Positions 40,101 to 52,798 of a stretch of DNA of 64,000 nt are shown one piece after another. Positions within the stretch are counted from its first letter, which is position 1; each line of letters begins with the position of its first letter. Both the position numbers and the translations under genes were made by a program. Origin of the DNA: Psettodes erumei (Eukaryota; Chordata; Actinopteri; Pleuronectiformes; Psettodidae). The stretch spans positions 2,669,001-2,733,000 of the forward strand of contig JAFBJZ010000861.1 of NCBI GenBank assembly GCA_016785225.1. The letters run 5' to 3'. The notes beneath the pieces were generated by a model. That model had not been told where the DNA came from. It ran no database searches and saw only the letters and a list, made by a program, of their open reading frames with translations.

Positions 40101-43100
40101 AAAGTTTTACCTCACAGTCTTGGCTAAATACAGTTTGGAGGGCATCAGATTGAATCAATATTTGAATATACATTGTCAGAAAATATTAATGCATCATTCT
40201 GCAACAAAATACACCTTGATAATGTACAGAATACCCAGCTACTTTTGGCCTGATTCTATCAATGGATCACATCTGACACTGAAGTGTTCCTATGCCACCA
40301 CAGAAGCATAACTCCACTCCACAGCCATACTGTATATACGGTATAACCGCGGTATTAGCAGCTTAGACCTCTTTCAGCTGGAAACACGTCTTTAATTTAT
40401 TAAACCACAAAAGAAGATGAGACAGTGGGAGTTTTTTGTCTTTGAAAAGATGTGTGGTGTAATTGAAATTAAGTCTCAGATATCTGATTACGAGCCAATA
40501 AGTAAAGATTATTATGATGGCCCACAGGCTACAGGGCAGGAGAGCGAATGAGAATAGGAGAGTCAGACATGTCTTAACACATTTCCTGTCAGCTAAAACA
40601 ACAGTTGATTGAATACTAAATGGCTTCTCTCCTTGAGAGGTTGGATGCAATTGTTGTTTTCTGATTCCTCTCCTGTTCTTCTTTACCAATTTGAGTATCT
40701 TTTTAGGTTTTCAATGCATTTAAGTGGTTTGTACACACTGCCATAATACACTGTATCTGTGTGTGTGTGTGTGTGTGTGTTGAGTAATTGTGATATTGCC
40801 TTTTCTCTGTTAGTTCTTCTCGTTGTTATTTTCATTTACTTTATATGTAATTTGACTTTAAATCAATGTAAATGAGGGTATCCCTCATTGATTTTCTACA
40901 GAGATTCAGCATTAATATGTGACTCATGCTGTACGTAACGGTCTGATGGTGGTTTGTTTATAATACTTTTTATTAGACATTAAGTAAATATTATTTCATT
41001 TATAGTCTTGGGAGTTGCTTTTCTGCAAATCATGTAAATCAATCACTCCTCTTGGTATCCATAATTATCTCTGTTGTCATTGCATTCAAAGGAATATACA
41101 CACAAGCAAATGACCAAATTATGCCACATTAATCACATAAATGCATGGCTTAATGCAAAGAAGATACACTGTGCTCACTTATTTTCATATTTTCCTGTTC
41201 CTTGCATACAAACATACATAGTTAAGTATTCCCATCAGTGTGCACACATTTTATAACAGCATATCAGCAATTTAATTAAGACATTAATTCCAGACAGACA
41301 TTTAAAAACCTTGCAAAAAATGAAAAAGAAAATCTGTTTCCAACATTTATTTGATTGATTTTAATTTGCACATCTGGAACAACTGAGAAATGAAATGAAG
41401 ATACTTGTTATCAGCAAGTTGCTCTGTTTACTTGCTCACATACTGTCATGTTTTTTTTTCACAGCTAGTGAAAACAGATTGATGCACATGTTTTCAATCT
41501 TTTCAGCGTCAAGACAACACTTCCTGGAAACAAATGGAGTTAGTTCACAATACAAATGCGCAAATACACACAATATACACATACACTCAGCTGGCAGTTT
41601 ATTAGGTACCCCAAGCTAAAATCAATGCAGATTATCCTGCGATAAATCCAACCACCATGACAGTTTAAGTGTTCAGTTTTTATTGAAATTGTTTTAGGAG
41701 ATTCAACTGTATGATCATTTTGGAGGATGTAATTTGTGAGAGTGAGAGAGAGGTGCTTCTGCTCTTTTACCTCACAGTCAAAGATATAAATCGGGTGGAC
41801 AGTATAATGGAAACATCTGTCTGTATAACGTAACACAGAGACCAGACACTGCAGCTTCCACAACTATCATTAAGTTGTATCAATGCATTGAACAGTTTCA
41901 ACACAAACTAAACATGACCTTCATTCAGGCAGGATTTATTGCAGGACTGTTGTACTATAGTGCATTATTATAGTGCATTTTAACTTGGGATGCCTAACAG
42001 CCAAAGGAGTTTTGTCTAGCCTACAACAAAATAAGAATATTTTAAAGGGCTTTAAGGATTGTCAGTAAATAAGAGATCAGATGTTGAAAGTTTTTGAAAA
42101 TTACCCTCTGGCCATCTTATCAAAAACTACACAACCATGTATTCAATTGCACCGCATGTCATCATTATTACAGTATTTAGTTTGTTATTGTACAAGCACT
42201 TTAGAGGGTATTTGGTTGGATCTCTGCTTTAATTAGCATCCGTAATGCTCTCTGTTGTGATTTACTGTTTGGGCAAATTGCAGGCTGCTGTAATTGAAGA
42301 GAACACAAATTAAGTGGGTCTATGCCAGAAACCGGATCATGTGGCTGCAGTTTGTTGGCTGTCGATAGAGCCTGACCAGTTGTCTGCTTCTTAATGGCGC
42401 TTTGAGAATGGCATTTGCTGCTGGGTACTCATTGGCAAAGAGAACAAGAGAAGCAGAGTCAAACTGAAAAAGGAAACGCGCAAGACAGAGAGGAATAGTA
42501 GCAGATTATACCATGCCAAGTACATTAACATATCCATCTGGTGTCTCATTCTTCTGCTCTTCCACTCACCCCACTGGCCCCTGTTGCCCCATCACTGGGT
42601 TAGAGTGGGCACTTCCAGGACAAGGTCATGTTGTTGGCGTATGTTATGAATCTGCCACCTGATCCCAAAGGTGCCTGTGGGGACCTGGCAGACCTGCATG
42701 CTGGCAGGGTGGCAGTAGTGACTCTATGGCAGTGGTAAACTGAGAGGCTAGATCATACAGCATGGGTCACACAGGCACAAAGTCACAAAATAACACATTT
42801 CTTTGTTCACGGCTTCCTCCTCTCTTCTTATCTTTGTTTGCTCTTCTCTCTTCATCACATTAATGAGATGATCTATATTTCTAGCATGAATAATTTGATG
42901 TGCTTGTGTTGTTAAAACACATTAAACCTGTGAGTGATTTTTTTCTGTAGATATATGCATTCCCTGCAGACTCATCACTTGTGGTGATGTAGGTCAGTGA
43001 TAAGCAAGTGTGCAACACTATTCAAGGGGGTCAATAGCAGTGTCATATTTCTATGAAAGCATGTCAGATGAATAGACGGGTGGCAAAGCTGGCACACAAA

Positions 43101-46100
43101 AGCCATTTAACTGAAATATGCAATACTGAAACGTGCAAGAGCAAGAAAACTACACCAGAACAGAGTGGCAGAAAAATGCAGGGTATGATATATTTAATCA
43201 AGTTAACACTCAAGACCTTTTTAGTTTCAGGGTCCAAGCTATGTTGTTTTCATTATAATTGAGAGGAAAAATCAAGCATTGTCTTAAATTCACATCGGAC
43301 TGACCAATGAACTGAGTCTGAACATTTATGCTAAAATCTATTGCAAAACTTTGATTAAGGTAAATGGCACCCTTAGATTTCCATGGATTTTTTGTCATTA
43401 ATATGAAAAACCAGCCCACCTCACTGAGTCAGAGAGGGTTTTATTGTGCCATAATTGGCTTCTTGCTGGATGGTATACTCTTTCCTTTGTCTGTTGCTCT
43501 GCATGAAAGTTGAATCAGCTTCTCTAAATCCTGTATCTTTTTATGATATGAAAGTTAAAAGGATGCTTAAGGACTTGAACGGGACATTACTTAGGGTTAG
43601 GTGAAGCCCCCGCAGTGACGAAGACAAAAAATTAAGTGAGTTGCTGAAGTAAGCCCTTTCCACACAATGGTTTATTCTTTTTGTCTGACCTATCAGTATG
43701 TGATGATTCAATTAACAGGGGAAAAGATGGACATATTTCTGCTGAGTGTTTGTATTTTTCTGCCCTTACCACTTGTGCATCTGCTCTTTTGTTCGATGTG
43801 TCCTTTCATTGTTTGGTCTTAAACACTTTACTCCCAACCTCGCTCAAACCTTCAAGACCCCATCTGACCACATACATTGATGGTATGCTGCTGTCCCCTT
43901 GGCAACCTCTGGGCCTCCCCATAGTCTCATACAATGATATATACACAGGCACAGCTACACATTTCCATAGTTGGCCTCAAAGACAGAGGCAGTAATATTA
44001 GAAAGGAAGATTAGAAAGAAAAGTGAGTTTCTCACAAGGTAATATAAATAACCATATTTTTTATGCAAATGATACTGTTCTGACAGTGAAAGACAGGTTT
44101 TGATGCAAACTTGTTTTACAAGAATGAGGAAGTGATCATAACATGTCACAGCTAACCTAAAAGCTTGTCAAAGTTAAAGATAACAACGAATTGATTGTCA
44201 ACTGTGACTGTTAGAAATGATGGCACATATTAAGCTTTCCCTGGACAAGGTTCGTGCTTACTGTTTGAGGCAAAAGCTCAAGAATTCAACAGATTTGCTA
44301 TTCTGAATCAGCATATCCATGAAGCACATCAACAGTTTGCTAGCATTGCAGCCTGTGCTTCCCCTTAAAGTGAAACTGAAAACTGAGTCCTTGTAAAATT
44401 TCCAGTAATCACTTCCTGGCAGTAATAACTGGCAGGAATTCCTCAGCTACAAGACATTGCATCATGTTGAAGCCAAAATTTGTGATTTGGGCAAACAAGT
44501 GAGCTACAGTTTACTTAAAATCCACTGCTCTCCCATTGTTCTTTATTTGTCTCTTTGCCTGAGCATTTTTCTCGGCCCCTCCTTCTGTGGGTGGTGAGGT
44601 CAAAGGATACCATTCATACATTCATTCATAAGCACCAGCTGCATAAAAGGCTTCAAAAATATTAGCTCAACTCTGCTCTCCTTTTCCTCTCGTTTATTGT
44701 CTTAGGTGTCTATTTGCACATTTTATTTAATTCAAGCTGCCTTAATTTTTCTTATTCAAAAATTCTTCATGTGCACAAGAGAGAATAAAATGTAAAAATA
44801 AAAACTGTATTGAAGCAAAGTAAGTGTTAGCGTGGATAAAATGCTTTTTTGAAGTCAAAAGAGGGGTAATGAGGATCCTTTATAGATTGTTGTTGTGTTT
44901 TCATTTTTATCGCCCATCCCATGTCTCATACAAGTCCTGTCCCTGCTGACCGAAAGTACTTATCTCTGTCCATAGTGTGAAAAAGAAATTTATGTGGAAA
45001 TATGTCTTGAAATACTAACCGGAAACAAACGGTTCCGCTACATTCTGAATGCTCTAATCACATTCATGATCTGAACTTGGATTGAATTCAGACTTGATTA
45101 CATGAAAGCAGCAGATATGAATTCTCTGACAGCAGGGTTGTTAACTTAAACCAAGTGAGGTCATTCCCTGCTCAGCTGCTGCAGTGACAGTTACAGCAAA
45201 GAGGTTGAATCCCATTTAGAGTGATGACTGCTTGACAGCTCCTCAGCAAAAACTCAACTATCCTCCCCTTTCTCCCTCAGCATTACATTTTCATCTACCA
45301 CATAGAATACCATCATCACAAAGCGAAACACAATCTCTTAAATCCTCTCCAGGCAGTTCACATTTCCTTAATAAGCATTTCTCTTTTTTTCTGATTCTGC
45401 TAGGGTCACAAACATATCAGTTCCCTCTATCTTCTACAATCTCTGGACATTATCCTCTTTAATGATGGTTAAAGAATCTCAGTGATGCTCTGAAGGTAAA
45501 TATGTGCAACTGATTCAGTGACATGTCGTACTCTTTAGTCTTAACCAGAGAATCTTGTTTCAAGTCTCCATACTCAGCATCAACCCTGCTTAGATGTCCA
45601 TGGCAGGATCTGCTGGTCAACTCGATACCAAACCTGACTGCATAGGTGTCCACAAATCAGAAAAATGATTCAGATCAGAATCAGAAATCAGAATCAGAAA
45701 TTCCAACTTAGAGCAACAGATTTTTACACACTCCATGTCTCTATGTCATCTGTTGCTCAGTATTTACCTAAACAATATACCCCCAGGATCAGTACCCCTC
45801 CCAAAAAGACCTGTAAATTTAATGCTTAATTTTGTAATTAGTAGCTAATTTAAGGTAATTCACAAGGATTACAATGTTTTGCTGAGAGTGCAATTGATTG
45901 ACTGTTATGGGTAAGACATACATAAAAGACCTGGGAAGCTGACTTCAAAGAATATTTACTCAGGCATTAATGTAATTGCAAGACACTGGTTGCTGTCACC
46001 AGTGTTCATTACACTGGTTTTTTTTTTTGGAATACTTTATGCAGGAAAGATTGATATTTGACAAATTTTGCAAGCATATTTCCAGAAATATTGTGGGAAC

Positions 46101-48152
46101 TAGACTAAATTTTCTGTCTCTCCCAAATAATGCAAAGATTAGTTAGTTTTGTATTAATTATCACTTCCACAAGATTTCACATGTATGTTTCATTTCTCCA
46201 CTGACTGGCTCTTCATAAAAGTAGCACTTAAATTGTCTGTAGATTTAATTAATCCTTTTTCCTCTGCTTATTCAGCATTCCAACTCTGTCTCTGTCTGAG
46301 CATAGGTCAGTGAAATGATATAATGGGTCACTTGGTGAGTAAAGACCTTGACTTGACTTCGTCTGGCATTTGAATTGCTTCTCTAACCCCTTTTATTAAT
46401 CTGAACCAGACAGCAGTGATAGAGAGCGCAGAGAGACTTAATTCTACATAAAGATTCAGGAAAGCTTGCTGGCTCTGAGGCATCCATGAATGCTTTGTGC
46501 ACAATTGAAGATTGTCTGGGAACATTTGTGTCTGTGTGTTAATTCTACATGCAACACTTGCTGGTATGGAAGCCAAATTTTTGCCTTCTCATATTTACGT
46601 ACAGATTGTCTAGGTATGCAAAGAGCTCAGACCACAGCATTCCTTTGTTGGTTGCAGCTCAGATTATAGCAAATGTTGCATTTCCCACGATATTCTGATA
46701 TTTTTGTTCAGAGATCACAAATCATTTGACTGGAGAATCAAGCAAAGGTGAAGGCACAATAGATTGGCATTATGCATTCATCCCAACACATAATGCAATC
46801 CAGAAAGTATGAGCGGTTGATAACCATATTCAAGGCTGCACACACTCTTTAATATGGGAATCATATTCGTTTATCGTCTTCTGTAATCGCTACAAGTCTT
46901 TTGCCATCTGATTATTAATTAAAAGTGACGATTGCATATTGTGGCATTTCAGATACACTGATGTGTGTGTGTGTGTGTGTGTGTGTCTTTGTGTCTTCAT
47001 GTAAGAGTTGCAAAACCTCTTCTGTGTCATAAGTATGGTGGAATCTGCACCAAGCATTCATCACAGAGAATAAATGTAGTGTATATGGACAACATTTCCC
47101 CTCACACAGTGCTAACCCAGTCTGAGCACAGACAAATTGTTCATATTCAAGCTGCTCCCTAATGTAATTTTCTAAATTCATTATGACACGGGAGCTGAAA
47201 ATGAAATGCAAGCCTACCACTTTCATCATTATTGTGTTATCATCCCCTCCTTTCCCTCAGTTTCTCCTCCACACTGGTGTGATTCGTTTCACCTCATTCC
47301 TTAAACAGTGAATCACCTTCTCTGCTATGCCCACTAGGGTCTTTTTATACCCAAACATACATTAAACATGTACTACGTCAAAACAGATGCCGCAATGGTG
47401 TCACGAACCTCGAATAAAACTGCACGGTTATTCACAATATGGTAGCACAAAATAGACAGTCACCAAAACATCCTGTGCCCTCCAGAAAATCTGGCATCCC
47501 AGCTAAAATGAGCCGAGGAGGCTGTGTAATAAAAGAGAAAAACAGCACAGGCGAGTCATGTTGACTTGCGTCTGAGTCTGTTCAGAATAAAATGACTCTC
47601 ATTCACAGGAATGAGAGTCCTTTTGTTAATTCTTTTTTGTTTTCCAGGGCCATTTTGAAGCACATGTATTGTTTTATTATTTAATGCAAGGAAAGATGTA
47701 ACAATCTAATGTTCATAATGTAGCTTATGTGAAGGAGAGATGCAGTTTGAGAAGTGTAGGTGTGGAGATTTGGACTAGTGTGCTTTCACTTGGACAACAC
47801 ATTTCTGAATCTGTTGTATGTTGTTTGTTTTATCCAGATACAAAAAATAAGTTCTGGTTTTATGCTATAACTATTCGCTGGCAGAACAATAAACTTTAAA
47901 CAAATGAGATACAACGTGTTGTAGCCTGATATGTATAAATTAAGATGTCTGTCTAAATTTTAGTTTCATAGTAGGTTCAGGTAATGTAATCATTTGCAGT
48001 TGGTATCATTTAATTATGTAGGTGCAAATCCATACTTAGAGACGTCACTCCTACCCCAGCACAGTGGGTTGATCATACATACACACATACTCTCTCTGAC
48101 TCTCTCTCTCTGACTTGCTCTCTTTTTCCCACCCTCTCTTTCTCTCTCTCTC

Positions 48153-48183
<31 letters not shown>

Positions 48184-48292
48184 GAAAAAAGAACACACTT
48201 GAGATTTATAGAGCCTCTGTAGGATGTTCAATCTCATTAGAAGTGTTTCCTCATGAATACCATTGCATCAGGATGAATCACTTGATTATAGA

Positions 48293-48331
<39 letters not shown>

Positions 48332-51300
48332 CCTATGTGTGTTGACAGCTTCCTCTGTGTGTGAATGTGTATGTGTGTGTGTGTCTATCTTAGCCAGGAT
48401 AAACAACAGTGGGAAGTGCCAGTCGGTGAAAAATGGGCGCCACCTCTCCTCGCTCGCCTCCTATTGATTTAATCTCCAGCCCTTTGCCATTCCCCGCCAA
48501 ATCTGTCTTCACAGAAAAAAAAAACTGAGGACAATCCTGTCCACTTGGGTTTTGTGTGCTTGACTCTGTGAAATAAGCATAAATAACCATGACGGGAGGT
48601 CAGAATATTATCTGGGCGAACAGTAATTCTCTGGACTGGTGAGAGGGCAGTGAAGTACCCTGCATACAGACCTGTACTGCTTATGTCCTTTTCCCCTTCC
48701 CTTCTTCTTTGATAAATGAGAATTTCATTACCACTATTTACACTAAAGACTAACTCGTCTTGTATGAATGATGGACACAACATTGGTCGGGTTGTTGAAG
48801 CTTATACAGAGCCCTGTTTTTCATAATTAGATAGAAATCTTTAAAACTGCATGAGGCAAGGGAATGTCTTTCTGGAATGTATTTGATACAATTCAGTCAG
48901 TGTATAGAAATACACACGGTGTCAAACTTGGTCTCTTTTAGCATGTAAAAACACAAAAAGAGGGAGGACTTGTTTTTAGGTGACTGTGAAAATGCAGAGC
49001 ATGTATGCAGGTTACTGGTAGCTGTAGTTAGTTGTATTTTCCTGAAGTTCTGATTCAAAATCTTGGCATTCTTGCTCCGAGCATTAGGTGTTTTTTCGGG
49101 GGGGGGGTTCCCTTCAGTTTGCTCCTCCGTGTAAAATCTCCATGTACAGGGTTTAGGGCACAGGTCTGATCCCCACTGATTGGAAAGCAGCCCTCATCTG
49201 GAGGTGAGATCATGACAGAGTCTGTCTGAAGCCCATGGATTTTCTTCGGTGGCAGGCTTACCTGAAATACAGCCTCCACAACTGGCATCTCCCAGCTGTC
49301 GCATGCAGGTTTGCTGCAATTACAAACCTCTGGCAGTGAGTTGTTCTCATCATGTCCACATGGGAGGGCAGAAAATGAGAGCAACCAAGTAGAAAAATGA
49401 AAAAAAGAGAAGTTTGTTCCTCACGCACGTCTGCAGCCACTTCCCACACTGCATACTTCCATCACCTCCCCCACTCAGTCTCATTGTGCTGGCAAATTAA
49501 AATTTCAGGGGTTGCCAAGCCATCCATTCTCCCTCCATTGCTTAATTGTCTCGAAAATTTAGGAGATTACCGGGTGCAATTTATGTACAAATAAGAATCT
49601 GTCAGGATCCTGGCAGTGTATACCATGACATGCACATACACGCAGACTTAATGATTTGGGAATGGTAGGCAATTGGCCAGCATAGGATACCTCAATTCCA
49701 ACCTTTATCCTTTTCAATTCCACCCGCTATATCTCTGAGCAATGCATGAGCTGGACAAAACATTGGAGAAAGGGGGGAATGTGCTCAAGGTGAAGATTAA
49801 AAATCACACATGACCACTTGATGTGTTCTAATGCTGGTCAGCATCCTCTTTGTATACTTTTCCTAACATGTATTCTGCCTTGACTTTGAATATCAGCTTT
49901 CTATAAAGTACACCTAGCATCATTGGTAGTGGCAGAAACATTGGTATTGGCTGTTTTATTTAAGTACCTTATGTAAGGACACTCAGAAAAACTTTTCATG
50001 TCATGTATTTACATATGAATACTTACTGTATTTAAACAGTGTGTGGCTAACGATGGGACGAGACCAACACTAGACTCCCACATGGGTCCGGTTTTCTAAA
50101 CCTGCACCCACCCTGCACTTGCAAAGCCCACTCATGGAACTACCCATTACCCACAATCATCTCCAAATTAAAAATGGACGCAACCCAAACCCGTAACGTA
50201 AATCCCCGACCTCATTCGTACCCGTAACATTAATTGAACACACAGGCCACCCAGTCCCTCACTTTAAAACTCATCCACATTGTATTTAAGCGAGGTTTAC
50301 ATAATGGTGGGTCCCAGGTTATCTGCTGTTTTGCATAATGTACTGTCTCATTCAGATGTGCAAAGCTCTCGCTCATTTGGCTCCCACTTGTTGCAGATGT
50401 AATGCAAAGTGATACAGAGATAACCAATTTTCCAGTCGTCATCTGTCCACATATCCAAACTGATTCCCTGTTCTTACTGTCTTAGTTCTTCTGTGAAGAA
50501 AAACGTAGGGGTGAGCAGCTAAATAGGATTGATGAAATGGTTTAGATGTTTAACACAGCTTTATTTTCATTTCTGTTTTCTTTTTTTCTTTTTTATTTCA
50601 CCCACTTCTGGACATCATGTATATTTTTTTTTACCTGTGCTCATACATGTATGAGCACATTAATATGTCTAATTAATATGACCATGTATTTTTTTTTAAC
50701 ATATTACACATAATTTTTGTTAGTTGCCTGTCAGTACTGTAACATTCATTCATACAAGTTCATAAATCAAGTAATCTATTGCCATGTCGGAAATATATTA
50801 CTTGATAGCAGCTGTGTGAAGAGTTGGCTCTCAATTGATTGTTGAGCTCAGAGCCAGTGATGAGATTTATACAAGCCATCATATAATGAATAACTTCATC
50901 ATCATGGTCACAAAAGTAAATATGCAGTTAAGATTGTGGAACAGTCATGACTGAAACAAACAGCAAGGACTACAGCATTCTGGAAACAATAGGAAATAGA
51001 CAGCAGTCTATTGTGAGACAGTCTTGTGTTTTGTGTGCCCATCGATCATGCCCAATGTTCTCCAAACACATTCTTTATACTACTTCACCTAATTTCCTCT
51101 TTTGCTGCCATCATAATTACCTGCGACCGCTAGGTCACCTAACAATAAAACACAATTATAGGTCATAATAAGCTGCTGGCACAGATGGCCTATTGGCTCT
51201 TTTTTATAGGACAGTGTCTGTGGTCTTCGTAGTTCACCACATCATCTGAATAAATGCGCATGATTCAGACAGGAGTGCGCTGCATGGGCAGAATTTATGT

Positions 51301-52756
51301 TGTAGGGAAAACTAAGTATCCTCGCCACCTCTCCACCCCAGATTTTTTAGATTTATGTATATGGATTCATGTAAGAATTGACTTTTGATCAGGTTAGAAT
51401 CCCTCAGTTTTATTCAGATCATATAATGTCAAATGAAAACTGTTTTCTGTCTGTTCTATCATTGTCTTTTTTAAAGTCCCTCCCAGCTTGGTCCTTTCTT
51501 ACTTCTGTCAACCCTGTCTCCAGCTCCTCATCCTGTACACACATTGCCATGCAGATGTATCTCCATGTGAGTTGCATGTCTGCAGCTGCGCGTGACTTTT
51601 TGTGTAAGTGTGCAGGTGTGTGCTGAAGCCACATGTTCTCTCCTGGGAGGGAGCCAAATGAGGCAGTGTGATTATAGCGTTACCAATGTAATCTCACCTC
51701 TTAGAATGCCACTCAACCCCACATATCCCCATCTCCTCCTCCACTCTCCTCCTCCATCCACTCCTTTTATTCCAGCCGATTCTGGCTAAATCCAATTTGT
51801 TATGGTTTCAAATAAGGCCTCGTTTTTCTGTCCTCTTGCCACTTCAAACAAAGTGGTTTCTGTCATTGCTATTCAAGTTCGCTATACAATTTGAAATGCC
51901 CCCCCCAATCTTTCTGTCTTCTCAGGTCCACTCTTACGGTGATGCACAATGCGCAGTGTAGACTGTGGATGTGTAGCACAAGATGCAGCAACTATTTTTG
52001 GTGGCTTGAGGACATTATTTGCATTTTGTATCATACTAAACTTTTCCATCTGCTTCTGTTGTCATGCAAATTCAGATAACCACTTCATTGTACATGTATG
52101 TGTATGTGCGGGTGGGTGTGTATTTATCTGCGGTGAGGCTTAATGAAGACTGACACAGACAGACATATAACTTGGTGCTGCCAACATAATTTACTTTTCT
52201 TTTTTGTAAATGTACTAAGGAGGTAGGATGTAGAAAGGATTAATAACAAATGAGTATATCAGTCTTATTCAAGGATGTGTGTGTGTGTGTGTGTTGCATC
52301 TGAAAGTGGTGTTGAAAGCGATCTATGCCTTTAACTGAAAAATGTGGCAAACCTTTCTCAGAAATGAATGTTGGAGATTAATCATACGGAAACTGAGTGT
52401 TAGACAGAAATGTCTTTGCCTTATTTCAAGGCAGATAATTAAAGTTGGGGCAGGAAGAAAGAGCAGAGGGATGGTTTCTTAATTGTTCAGCAAATGCATT
52501 GCACGAAATGTGTTGCCCCAACACTCCTTTCTTCTTTGGTCCTGTTTTCTAATTGAAAACTTGCCTCTGGGTTGATGCTCATGGATGCAGATGTTATTGC
52601 ATCACCAAGCATTTAGCAATTATGAGGGCTTTTCCACAGTCTAGTCATTGATTGATGGGAATTAGAACCATAAAAATAACAACGTGGTGGTAATGATGAT
52701 GACACAAATAATTATAAAAAATTCTAATGGAGTTGTGGTGGTGGTAGCAATGATAG

Positions 52757-52798
<42 letters not shown>

